Shown: positions 1 through 6,094, counted from the stretch's first letter. The stretch is 64,000 bases of DNA from an uncultured Eubacteriales bacterium (GCA_958352815.1 CATWQA010000001.1:121494-185493), one strand, 5' to 3'. Made by a program: numbers and translations. The notes: generated by a model not told the origin, from the letters alone.

Positions 1-133
1 TAAGACATTGTATATACGGGATGAGTTAGCCGAAAAAATTAATAAGCTCGCTTCCGAAAATGACACGAGCTTTAATAATATTGTTATCAGCATTCTTGAA
101 GATTTCTTTGATGAATTTGAAAAGGGTGAATGA
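1..133 (+). CDS. Partial ribbon-helix-helix (CopG/Arc-like) protein, C-terminal part
   Basis: An open frame enters from the left edge (codons start at base 2) and ends at TGA 131-133, giving 43 visible residues. It begins KTLYIRDELAEKINKLASEN and continues with SFNNIVISILEDFFDEFEKG. A short beta strand, a helix, a Ser-Phe-Asn turn and a second amphipathic helix is the layout of ribbon-helix-helix DNA-binding proteins, often antitoxins or plasmid and element regulators. The N-terminus lies outside the window, so the true length and any partner toxin are unknown. It sits just upstream of a candidate type I toxin locus, but no functional link can be shown. The fold assignment rests on pattern only. 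Confidence 0.55.
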   Translation, partial: KTLYIRDELAEKINKLASENDTSFNNIVISILEDFFDEFEKGE

Positions 134-147
134 GAGGAAATTAACAG

Positions 148-176
148 TTGACTTTAATGGAAAATTAGTGTATAAT
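148..176 (+). promoter_or_regulatory. Sigma-A promoter for the candidate antisense RNA
   Basis: TTGACT at 148-153 and TATAAT at 171-176 are separated by 17 bases. No open frame with a ribosome site follows. The transcript would start near 183 and run into the hairpin at 236-263, so it would be a short RNA convergent with the peptide mRNA. Confidence 0.72.
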
Positions 177-182
177 ATAAGC

Positions 183-270
183 AGATAAAAGGTAAACCGA
201 ATTATCGGTTAGCCAAAAAAGTCACTATTTATATTGTAACCGTCTTTGGCTGAAGACGGTTACATTGCTT
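183..270 (+). ncRNA. Candidate antisense RNA of a type I toxin-antitoxin locus
   Basis: Predicted roughly 90-nt RNA from the promoter at 148-176 to just past the hairpin at 236-263. It contains no plausible start codon with a ribosome site. It would be complementary to the 3' end and tail of the convergent mRNA for the 23-residue peptide. Its first ~35 bases (AGCAGATAAAAGGTAA, then a CGGTTAGCCA block) closely match the first bases of the opposing transcript, so the two promoters and leaders look like an inverted duplication. Ends are estimated from promoter and hairpin positions only. Confidence 0.5.
236..263. terminator. Bidirectional hairpin shared by the two convergent RNAs
   Basis: GTAACCGTCTT at 236-246 pairs perfectly with AAGACGGTTAC at 253-263 around a six-base loop. 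On the minus strand the stop codon of the 23-residue peptide lies inside the stem, and a six-T run follows about a dozen bases later. On the plus strand a CTTTTG stretch follows. It could end both transcripts and also provide the loop for RNA-RNA contact. Confidence 0.6.
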
Positions 271-331
271 TTGTGGTGAAAACCACCAGAAATATTATAG
301 TGAGTAACAATACTCGCAATATAAATTTCAT
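260..331 (-). CDS. 23-residue hydrophobic peptide, candidate type I toxin
   Basis: ATG at 331-329 and TAA at 262-260 give a 23-residue peptide beginning MKFILRVLLL with a continuous hydrophobic core to about residue 18 and a short TTKAM tail. This is the size and shape of small membrane toxins of the Fst, TxpA and holin-like type I families, though I cannot name the family. A perfect ribosome site AAGGAGGTGA (plus-strand 338-347) lies six bases before the ATG. Upstream in the mRNA, TTCATCTCC can pair with GGAGGTGA (one G-U pair), so the ribosome site may be masked by a hairpin, as known for Fst mRNA. A TTGACA-17-TATAAT promoter drives it, and a short RNA is transcribed convergently across its 3' end. 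The toxic role is inferred. Confidence 0.6.
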   Translation of the reverse strand: MKFILRVLLLTIIFLVVFTTKAM

Positions 332-436
332 AAGCAATCACCTCCTTATGTATCATAATGGAGATGAACACCCCCTTTCGTTATAAAGTGGGGTGGCTAA
401 CCGTCCTTCAATTACCTTTTCATCTGCTCGTATAAA

Positions 437-465
437 ATTATACACGGAATAGCAGATAATGTCAA
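437..465 (-). promoter_or_regulatory. Sigma-A promoter for the 23-residue peptide mRNA
   Basis: On the minus strand TTGACA (465-460) and TATAAT (442-437) are 17 bases apart, a consensus promoter. Transcription would start near 430, giving a leader of about 100 nt before the start codon at 331. The leader holds the CGGTTAGCCA block also found in the opposing RNA and a stem formed by CACCCC and GGGGTG. Confidence 0.75.
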
Positions 466-484
466 ATTAAATATGTATTACATT

Positions 485-519
485 GTCGGAGCAAAGTTCG
501 CTTTGCTCCGACTTTCTTT
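485..519 (+). terminator. Strong hairpin followed by T-rich tract
   Basis: GTCGGAGCAAAG at 485-496 pairs with CTTTGCTCCGAC at 501-512 around TTCG, followed by TTTCTTTTT. The same hairpin occurs at 4521-4546 behind the XRE gene. No plus-strand gene lies directly upstream here, so it is either an orphan copy or a repeated terminator module. Confidence 0.5.
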
Positions 520-576
520 TTACAAAGAATTTCTGCGCCTGCGGCGCATTCCTCCGCCTTTTGAAAAAAGGCGGAT

Positions 577-735
577 AGCAAGCACGGTAGGTCGCCTGCG
601 ACCCAACTTCTTTGAAGTTGGATGGCTCGCAGTATTCCAATTGAGCCATAGTAACTAATGTCAATAATATTCCTTAGTTTTTGCCGGAGCAGGCGACACG
701 TAAGGCGCGCAGTCCCCGCCGCATTAGCGGCATAT
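577..735 (+). repeat. Dispersed structured repeat, copy A
   Basis: About 160 bases starting with GCAAGCACGGTAGGTCGCCTG-like sequence and ending with a CGCATTAGCG palindrome. The centre holds the hairpin CCAACTTC-TTT-GAAGTTGG (603-621), the block GGCTCGCAGTATTCC and the tail AATGTCAATAATA to TTGCCG. It is nearly identical to the reverse-strand copy at 9008-9147 and related to copies at 791-982, 28630-28720 and 49076-49262. No open frame of interest lies in it. Confidence 0.8.
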
Positions 736-790
736 TTATTTTCATGATTATTCCAAACCCATGCAATTTTTTATTAAACGGAACACTTTG

Positions 791-982
791 GCATATCGCC
801 CGCCCAATTGCGCTCTGTCGGCAACAACTAAGGCGTGTTATCGACATTGTTTACTTTGTGCAATTCGGAACAATGTGAGCCGTCCAACATCAAAGATGTT
901 GGGTCACAGCCGCCTCCGCCCCGAGCGCAGATCGTTCTCCCTTCGGGAGAAACGAGTTAGGGGACGTTGTCCCCTAAAACCC
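791..982 (-). repeat. Dispersed structured repeat, copy C (long form)
   Basis: Read on the minus strand this matches 49076-49262 over about 190 bases. It has a TTAGGGGAC/GTCCCCTAA palindrome, a CGTTTCTCCC/GGGAGAACG hairpin, then the shared core with hairpin CCAACATC-TTT-GATGTTGG, ACATTGTT pairing with AACAATGT, and a TTGCCGACA end. The hairpin arms differ from other copies in a pair-preserving way. It abuts the stop codon of the LRR gene at 983 and may end its transcript. Confidence 0.8.
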
Positions 983-3115
983 CTATTGCAAATCAAACGG
1001 GGTAATCAGGGGAACAAGATTTTCTGTCCACAGATATATTTTACCCTGTGCGGGAGTCTCCGCAGCTAATTCATAGGCAGTTTTGCCCGCCTCTGTAGTA
1101 AAGCTCAGGGGTATGCAGCTCTCTAAGAGCTCTCCCGTTTCGTCATAAGAGGCAATAACTACTATTATGTTCTGCCCTGCCTCAACATCATTGGGCGCGG
1201 TTACCGTAATTTTGCCGTTGCCTATCTCTCCAATGCCCCACTCTGTGGGTTCTTCTCCGGTGCATTTCAGATTTGCCGCAAGCAAAGGCTCGTTTCCCTC
1301 AGCTACGGCAATCATGCCCCACTCTGCAAGAGTTCCGCCATAGTTCACCGTCTTTAACGCCGTGCAGGCGGCAAAAGCGTTCTTGCCGATAGCCGTTACG
1401 CCTTTGGGGATAGTTACGCTCTCGATAAAATCAGCCGCCTTAAAGGCTTCGTCTCCGATTGAGGTAACGGGTGTGTCCCCAAAGCTGTCCGGGATAACAA
1501 GGTCTACGTCATATCCGTTGTAGGCAAGTATCTTAATTCCGCTCTCTACGGCTTTAAAGTATGTCCATTCTCCATCGTTCACGGTCTCTCCCGGCTCGGG
1601 GGTCGCTGTAGGCGTAGGTAATGGAGTTGCGTCCGGATTAAAGTTCAAAGTGGCAATATAATTATCCAGTTCACTATAGCCCGATATCTGATTCCACTGT
1701 TCTTCTCTACCCATATAATATACATCTATGGAAGCTGCGGTGCAGTCTGAAAATGAGCCTCTACCAATACGTGTGACCGTAACCGGTATTGTCAGGGATT
1801 TAAGGTTTTTGCAATCCATAAATACTCCTGAATCAATCAACTCAATAGGCGGAAGAACCATTGTCTCTATACCGGAATACCAAAAGGCGGAATACTTGAT
1901 CGTAGTAACAGAATCGGGAAAGTCAACCCGTTTTAGGTTTGCAGAATAGTAAAAGGCATATGGCGCAATTGTATTGACATCCTCAGGCACGGCGTAAACT
2001 TCATCTGTTTTGCCGGCGGGGTAAGTCACTAAAGTATCTCCGGACTTGCTGAATACAACTCCGTCTATGGTTAAATAGTTCTCGTTGTCCTCTGCCACAG
2101 TGTACTTTGTCAAACTTGGCATTTCACCATAGGGAACAAAGCTGCCTCCGGCGGGAATAACAATCTCCTCTAAGTAGTATGAATCAGTCTGTGATGAATT
2201 TGTATTAGTAACTGTTTCAGGTATATTATAGACCTTGTCAGGCTTGGCGATAGGATAGTAATATAAAGTTGTGCGCTTTTTATTGTATAAAACTCCGTCA
2301 ATAGATGTGAGCCCCGGGTGTTCCTCCGGAGCATTAACCGCTTCAAGAACAGCTGCATTAGCAAGTATTTTATCTAATAAAGAACCGCTAAATGCTGCGG
2401 ATAAGTTCAGCACTTTTAGATATTGAGTATGTGTCATTGCCTGTGAATTAATACCTGTAATATTTTCCGGCAGGGTGTACTCCTCGTCCGGCTTACAGGG
2501 GGGATATTGCATAAGAATGTTGTCTTTAAACAAAACTCCGTCAACTGAGTAATAAGCTGTGTTTTCTGCATCCACCTCAATGGAGGATACCTTTCCGCCA
2601 ATGAAAATAGCGTTACCTATACTTGTAACCGAAGCGGGAATTTTTATGGTTTCGATTGCCGTTCTGCTAAAAGCAAAACGCTCAATAGTTGTAAGAGTGG
2701 ATGGTAGATCTAAGGAAACAAGAGATGAACAAGATGCAAAGGCGTATCTATTAATTATAGTCAAACCCTCATTTAGGGTAACTTTTTCAAGGTTAGTGGA
2801 ATTACGAAAGGCATATTGATTTATGGTAGTAACCGTTTCGGGAAAAATAACTTCTTTAACATTATCAGGATCAGCAAAAATGGATTGAGTGCTGCTTGAA
2901 GCTCCTATGGTGGTAACAGGATTTCCGTTTATTTCCGAAGGTATTTCAACAATTTCGCTTGTTCCGTTATATTTTGTTATAGTAACGCTGCCGCTTGAGG
3001 TGGTATATTCCCATTCCGCAGCAGCGGTTGTTACGCTTTCATCAGAAGCAAAAACCGCCGGTAACGCCGAAATTATCAATGCGACTACCAAAGCGATAGA
3101 AAATATCTTTTTCAT
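983..3115 (-). CDS. Secreted BspA-type leucine-rich-repeat protein
   Basis: A 710-residue protein with a signal peptide (MKKIFSIALVVALIISALPA, cut near VFAS). Residues about 40-480 carry many LRR_5/BspA-type repeats (patterns such as VTTIGxxAF, LxxVxLPxxVTxIxxxAF). A Thr-Pro linker (PLPTPTATPEP, near residue 500) leads to a shorter second repeat block (VTSIGDEAFKAADFIESVTI), then a C-terminal beta-rich domain of unknown type. BspA-like repeats are known in surface proteins for adhesion. I chose ATG at 3115 because GAAAGGA lies nine bases upstream; a TTG 18 bases earlier is in frame but has no ribosome site. The Thr-Pro linker resembles those of the SLH proteins here, but no SLH domain is present, so how it is retained is unclear. 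Confidence 0.85.
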   Translation of the reverse strand: MKKIFSIALVVALIISALPAVFASDESVTTAAAEWEYTTSSGSVTITKYNGTSEIVEIPSEINGNPVTTIGASSSTQSIFADPDNVKEVIFPETVTTINQYAFRNSTNLEKVTLNEGLTIINRYAFASCSSLVSLDLPSTLTTIERFAFSRTAIETIKIPASVTSIGNAIFIGGKVSSIEVDAENTAYYSVDGVLFKDNILMQYPPCKPDEEYTLPENITGINSQAMTHTQYLKVLNLSAAFSGSLLDKILANAAVLEAVNAPEEHPGLTSIDGVLYNKKRTTLYYYPIAKPDKVYNIPETVTNTNSSQTDSYYLEEIVIPAGGSFVPYGEMPSLTKYTVAEDNENYLTIDGVVFSKSGDTLVTYPAGKTDEVYAVPEDVNTIAPYAFYYSANLKRVDFPDSVTTIKYSAFWYSGIETMVLPPIELIDSGVFMDCKNLKSLTIPVTVTRIGRGSFSDCTAASIDVYYMGREEQWNQISGYSELDNYIATLNFNPDATPLPTPTATPEPGETVNDGEWTYFKAVESGIKILAYNGYDVDLVIPDSFGDTPVTSIGDEAFKAADFIESVTIPKGVTAIGKNAFAACTALKTVNYGGTLAEWGMIAVAEGNEPLLAANLKCTGEEPTEWGIGEIGNGKITVTAPNDVEAGQNIIVVIASYDETGELLESCIPLSFTTEAGKTAYELAAETPAQGKIYLWTENLVPLITPFDLQ

Positions 3116-3183
3116 AAAATTCATTCCTTTCAAATTTGAATTTTGTTATTAAAATTAATATGCTGTTTATGATATGGTCAATC

Positions 3184-3214
3184 GGGGCAGCTCGCCGCCG
3201 AAGCGGCGAGCCCC
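3184..3214. terminator. GC-rich hairpin between two secreted-protein genes
   Basis: GGGGCAGCTCGCCGC at 3184-3198 pairs with GCGGCGAGCCCC at 3203-3214 (with a small bulge). It follows the small secreted gene on the minus strand. A clear T-run is missing, so termination may be partial. Confidence 0.4.
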
Positions 3215-3223
3215 AAAATAGAA

Positions 3224-3478
3224 TTAATTCAAGGAATCAACGCCAAGACTGCCAAGAGCATTGTTGCCAAAAGCGTATGCCGTGCCGTCTGCGTCGCTGG
3301 TTGCGGTTTGGTCTGATATGCTGACGATTGCTCCCTCAATGGGGCTATACCCGTCCGTAACATAGACAAACAAGCTCTTGAAGCTGACATCGCTGTTTTC
3401 ATCTGCCCAAACGGGAGCAGTTCCCAGACAGGTTACAGCCATGCAAACAGCAATTAAAATGTTTAATAACTTTTTCAT
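3224..3478 (-). CDS. Small secreted protein with a fragment of a carboxypeptidase-regulatory-like beta fold
   Basis: An 84-residue protein with a clear signal peptide (MKKLLNILIAVCMAVTCLGT, cut near VWA) and a mature part of about 58 residues. The segment VTDGYSPIEGAIVSISDQTA followed by TSDADGTAYAF looks like the start of a CarboxypepD_reg/Cna-B-like beta sandwich (PVEGAxVxI, TDxxGxA), but it is too short for a whole domain, so this may be a truncated relic or a small secreted peptide. AAAGGA lies ten bases before the ATG and a consensus promoter is at 3525-3553, so it is probably transcribed. The LRR protein gene lies downstream on the same strand. Confidence 0.55.
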   Translation of the reverse strand: MKKLLNILIAVCMAVTCLGTAPVWADENSDVSFKSLFVYVTDGYSPIEGAIVSISDQTATSDADGTAYAFGNNALGSLGVDSLN

Positions 3479-3524
3479 AATAAAACAATCCTTTCATATA
3501 AATTTTTGTTAATTTTACACTCCA

Positions 3525-3553
3525 AGTATACCATAACAAGCTAATTTTGTCAA
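3525..3553 (-). promoter_or_regulatory. Sigma-A promoter for the small secreted protein
   Basis: TTGACA (3553-3548) and TATACT (3530-3525) on the minus strand, 17-base spacing, about 45 bases upstream of the start codon. Confidence 0.7.
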
Positions 3554-3660
3554 TAACAAACAAATTATCTTTATACTTTTTTTGAGAAATTCTACCAAAC
3601 TCACTATCTTTCACCAAATGCATGTTCAGCCGTCCCGCCGAGGTCGCTTTGCACCAATCC

Positions 3661-4101
3661 CTAAATATTCTCTGCCAAATTTATCACCTGTTTATTTAAA
3701 TCCTCGGCATATCTAATCATCCTTGTCTCTTCACCAAAATCATCCTCTGAATAAGTGACGAGTACATCGGAATTTTCAATCATATATTCATTTCTCTTTT
3801 TAATTAAATTTCTCGGAGACATCGGTTCTGTCTCAATACAGATTATCTCATCATAGCAGTCTCCCCATCTCTTCCGACCTAAATACGGAATTACAAGCAC
3901 CATGCAAATATGGGGAAAAAACTTTTTTAGACCGTAAACCTTCTGCGCCGCAAACACATCAAAATCCCCATATCCTCCCAGCAAAAACCTGCTTGCGCCT
4001 TTCTCCGCCAGCTCGGTAATTACCCGCTCAAATCTATACTCTGTTTTTCGGCTAAAGCATAGGCTGCGCTGCCCGCAAAACGTTACTGTCACACATACCA
4101 C
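3661..4101 (-). CDS. SLOG-like (DUF1273/YpsA-type) family protein
   Basis: About 146 residues. The order TFCGQRSL near the N-terminus, FLLGGYGDFDVFAA in the middle, and NEYMIENSDVLVTYSE near the C-terminus is typical of the DUF1273/YpsA branch of the SLOG (LOG/DprA-like) nucleotide-binding superfamily. Members have a Rossmann-like fold and may sense nucleotides; the cellular role of this branch is poorly known. The start is uncertain: GTG at 4101 or GTG at 4092, both after a weak GGGGTGG. It is transcribed divergently from an XRE regulator, with a shared control region of about 125 bases holding two ACTA/TAGT dyads, so it may be under that regulator's control. Confidence 0.65.
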   Translation of the reverse strand: MVCVTVTFCGQRSLCFSRKTEYRFERVITELAEKGASRFLLGGYGDFDVFAAQKVYGLKKFFPHICMVLVIPYLGRKRWGDCYDEIICIETEPMSPRNLIKKRNEYMIENSDVLVTYSEDDFGEETRMIRYAEDLNKQVINLAENI

Positions 4102-4122
4102 CCCATAAATTTCTATTTTCGA

Positions 4123-4136
4123 ACTAATATTTTAGT
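4123..4136. promoter_or_regulatory. Operator-like dyad 1 (ACTAA-N4-TTAGT)
   Basis: ACTAATATTTTAGT, a 14-base palindrome near the start of the SLOG gene. A near-identical dyad is at 4183-4196. Paired sites in a divergent region suit an XRE dimer, but the binding is inferred. Confidence 0.45.
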
Positions 4137-4144
4137 ATAATCAA

Positions 4145-4173
4145 ATTTTATCAGAATAATATTTCTGTGTCAA
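4145..4173 (-). promoter_or_regulatory. Sigma-A promoter for the SLOG-like gene
   Basis: TTGACA (4173-4168) and TAAAAT (4150-4145) on the minus strand with 17-base spacing, lying between the two ACTA/TAGT dyads. Confidence 0.65.
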
Positions 4174-4182
4174 CACATATAT

Positions 4183-4196
4183 ACTAAATTTATAGT
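4183..4196. promoter_or_regulatory. Operator-like dyad 2 (ACTA...TAGT)
   Basis: ACTAAATTTATAGT, matching the dyad at 4123-4136. It covers a possible -10 box (TATAGT, 4191-4196) for the XRE gene that starts at 4226, which would allow autorepression. Confidence 0.45.
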
Positions 4197-4225
4197 AAGA
4201 TATGTAGTATGAGGAGAGTATTAGT

Positions 4226-4501
4226 ATGAACAACAGGATAAGAGATTTGAGAGAAGATATGGATCTAAGGCAGATAGATGTTGCCAACGCCACGGGGATT
4301 GACCAAAAGACCTTGTCCAATTACGAGACGGGAAAGACCTGCCCGGACAGCGTGGCGTTGATTAAGCTGGCGGACTTTTTCAAGGTGAGCATTGACTATC
4401 TGGTAGGCAGAATTGATTCAAACCTTATGTACAAAAAAGATGTGGTATCGGAAATCACCGAGATACAGAAAAAGCTGGAACAGATAAAGACGAGACTGTA
4501 G
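4226..4501 (+). CDS. XRE-family HTH transcriptional regulator
   Basis: A 91-residue protein. Residues about 5-62 form a Cro/C1-type helix-turn-helix: RIRDLREDMDLRQIDVANAT, then GIDQKTLSNYETGKTCPD and LIKLADFFKVSIDYLVGR. The C-terminal 25 residues (EITEIQKKLEQIKTRL) form a short coiled coil suited to dimerisation. GAGGAG lies eight bases before the ATG. It is divergent from the SLOG-like gene across two ACTA/TAGT dyads and is likely a local autoregulator. A strong hairpin terminator follows at 4521. Confidence 0.88.
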   Translation: MNNRIRDLREDMDLRQIDVANATGIDQKTLSNYETGKTCPDSVALIKLADFFKVSIDYLVGRIDSNLMYKKDVVSEITEIQKKLEQIKTRL

Positions 4502-4520
4502 CAATAAAGAGGATTGCACG

Positions 4521-4555
4521 TCGGAGCAAAGTTCGCTTTGCTCCGATTTTTGTTT
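4521..4555 (+). terminator. Rho-independent terminator after the XRE gene
   Basis: CGGAGCAAAG-TTCG-CTTTGCTCCG followed by ATTTTTGTTT. The stem is the same as at 485-512. Confidence 0.8.
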
Positions 4556-4571
4556 GCACAAAAATCAGTCA

Positions 4572-4680
4572 CCCGCTGCGTCGTTCCTCCTCATTCCCAA
4601 AAAGTCTTGCGACTTTTCGGGAGCCCTGCCCGCCCTGTGCGTTTGGGGAGGAGAGGGCAAACGCAACAGGGCGGGCGACA
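4572..4680. repeat. Palindromic repeat-rich intergenic sequence
   Basis: Contains TTCCCAAAAAGTC/GACTTTTCGGGA-like hairpin arms followed by GCCCTGCCCGCCCTG and its inverted partner CAGGGCGGGCG. Related hairpins are at 48930-48990 and, on the other strand, about 8898-8950. No gene is seen. Confidence 0.5.
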
Positions 4681-4728
4681 GATGCCCCAACGTTAGGATA
4701 TAAAATAACAGAGATTTACAATTAAAAC

Positions 4729-4764
4729 AAAATCCATATCCACTATATTTCGGATATGGATTTT
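4729..4764 (-). terminator. Terminator of the parB/noc-like gene
   Basis: AAAATCCATATCC and GGATATGGATTTT form a 13-bp stem; on the minus strand it is followed by GTTTTAATT. It starts eight bases past the stop codon. Confidence 0.8.
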
Positions 4765-4772
4765 ACCTAATT

Positions 4773-5693
4773 CTATTTGGGAATTGTTATTGTGTACTCT
4801 ATGTAGTCCTCATTTTCATTCCGCTTTGTAACGGCCTTGACTCCGCTTTGGTTCATAAGCTCTACCGCCTTCCTTATCGTATTTGAGAAGATCCTGATGT
4901 CTCTAAAAGTTTTCGGCAGGTGGGTCGGCTGCTTCTCACTTTTCTCCGGAAGACCGGCCACGGACTTTCTTAAAACTCGCTCAACCAGAGCTTCGGTTCG
5001 GGCAACGTTCAGCCCCTTTCGGGTAATCTCGTTCAGAACCTCCATTTGCTGTTCCTCGCTGTGTAGTCTCAGCAGAGCTCTGGCATGACGCTCGGTCAGC
5101 CCAAACTCGCACAGCACGGCTCTTACCTTAACGGGCAGCTTCAATATTCTAATCTTATTGGCAACTGTGGACTGGCTTTTGCCCAGCTTTCCCGCAAGCT
5201 CCTCTTGGGTCAACCCGTGCTCTGTAATCAATGTCAGGTATGCCTCCGCCTCCTCAATATAGTTCAGGTTTTCCCGCTGAATATTCTCCACCAACGCCAA
5301 TATGGCGCTGTCCGTCTCGTCCACCCTCATAATCACCGCAGGTATGTAGTCCATGCCCAGCAGTTTGCATGCCTCAAGGCGGCGGTGTCCTGCCACAAGC
5401 TCATATTCAAAGGGTATCACCTGCCGCACGGTTATGGGCTGCATAAGTCCGTAGTTTTCAATTGACGCCGCAAGCTCGTTCAGGGCGTCCTCGTCAATGT
5501 CCAGTCTGGGCTGGTTTGGATTGGGTTTTATACAGTTTATGGGAATAGACTGTGAGTTCCCGTGAGAGACAACCCTTTTGCTGCTTGTTATATTGTCCAG
5601 ATTTATCTCCATATTAACTCTTTCAAGCTCGTGAACCTCACAGTCATGCTCCTCTACGGCTTCCGCGCCTCGTTTTAAATAGTCAAATAACAT
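4773..5693 (-). CDS. ParB/Noc-family CTP-dependent DNA-binding protein
   Basis: A 306-residue protein with the ParB order: N-terminal nuclease-like/CTPase domain (IPINCIKPNPNQPRLDIDE, IENYGLMQPITVR, GHRRLEACKLL near residue 102, ENIQRENLNYIEEAEAY), a KorB-type HTH (LTQEELAGKLGKSQSTVANK), and a C-terminal part for dimerisation. ParB acts in chromosome segregation and Noc in nucleoid occlusion; the sequence alone does not decide. No ParA gene is adjacent. I chose ATG at 5693 because AAAGGA lies eight bases upstream and a promoter (5760-5788) overlaps the longer frame that would start at 5783, ruling that start out. Upstream lies the PRC-barrel gene on the same strand. Confidence 0.85.
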   Translation of the reverse strand: MLFDYLKRGAEAVEEHDCEVHELERVNMEINLDNITSSKRVVSHGNSQSIPINCIKPNPNQPRLDIDEDALNELAASIENYGLMQPITVRQVIPFEYELVAGHRRLEACKLLGMDYIPAVIMRVDETDSAILALVENIQRENLNYIEEAEAYLTLITEHGLTQEELAGKLGKSQSTVANKIRILKLPVKVRAVLCEFGLTERHARALLRLHSEEQQMEVLNEITRKGLNVARTEALVERVLRKSVAGLPEKSEKQPTHLPKTFRDIRIFSNTIRKAVELMNQSGVKAVTKRNENEDYIEYTITIPK

Positions 5694-5759
5694 TTTTGTC
5701 ATCCTTTCTCTTTGGTTTACGGAGCCCGCCGCCACAGCGGCAGGGACGTCTATAGTTAA

Positions 5760-5788
5760 ATTATAGCCTAACGTATTCACCATTGCAA
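5760..5788 (-). promoter_or_regulatory. Sigma-A promoter for the parB/noc-like gene
   Basis: TTGCAA (5788-5783) and TATAAT (5765-5760) on the minus strand with 17-base spacing. A transcript from here starts near 5753 and so supports the start codon at 5693. Confidence 0.65.
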
Positions 5789-5814
5789 AAAGTTTAGTGA
5801 CAAAAATTTCGACA

Positions 5815-6042
5815 CTATTTATTTACGATAATCAGGTCATCGCCTATTTTCCCTATCTTTTCCCAGGGAATGACAATATCCTCCTCCTTGCCCAGCATTC
5901 CCAGAAAGTGATAGGCACCGGGAATGAGCAGAGCATTGACCCGCCCTGTTTCCTTGTCAAATTCCATATCGTACACAAACCCCAAACGCTCCCCGTCGGT
6001 TACGGATATAACCTCCTTTGAGCGCATATCGCTGAACTTCAT
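5815..6042 (-). CDS. YlmC/YmxH-family PRC-barrel protein
   Basis: A 75-residue protein (MKFSDMRSKEVISVTDGERL, then GFVYDMEFDKETGRVNALLI and DIVIPWEKIGKIGDDLIIV). This is a single PRC-barrel domain of the YlmC/YmxH type common in endospore-forming Firmicutes, where it is annotated as sporulation-associated, with the molecular role unknown. ATG at 6042 is preceded by AGGCGGTGA six bases upstream; a GTG three codons earlier overlaps that ribosome site and is less likely. It lies downstream of dapL but is separated from it by a terminator. Confidence 0.85.
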   Translation of the reverse strand: MKFSDMRSKEVISVTDGERLGFVYDMEFDKETGRVNALLIPGAYHFLGMLGKEEDIVIPWEKIGKIGDDLIIVNK

Positions 6043-6058
6043 AGTAATCACCGCCTAA

Positions 6059-6094
6059 AAAAATCACTCCATAAAATATATGAAGTGATTTTTG
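6059..6094 (-). terminator. Terminator after dapL
   Basis: AAAATCACT and AGTGATTTTT arms with CATA/TATG inner pairing; the minus-strand reading ends in a T tract. It separates the dap genes from the PRC-barrel gene. Confidence 0.75.

Noticed and set aside
577..735. CRISPR-like or integron attC array from the repeated hairpins
   Set aside because: Copies are scattered singly, tens of kilobases apart, without regular spacers, cas genes or an integron integrase.
761..1069. Open frame containing RRSFSLREKRVRGRCPL-type sequence
   Set aside because: The same peptide appears from the repeat at 48884-49183. It is a translation of the dispersed palindromic repeat, lacks a ribosome site, and overlaps the LRR gene end.
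5694..5783. Longer N-terminus for the ParB/Noc-like protein
   Set aside because: The upstream ATG has no ribosome site and the promoter (5760-5788) lies inside it; the start at 5693 has AAAGGA at proper spacing.
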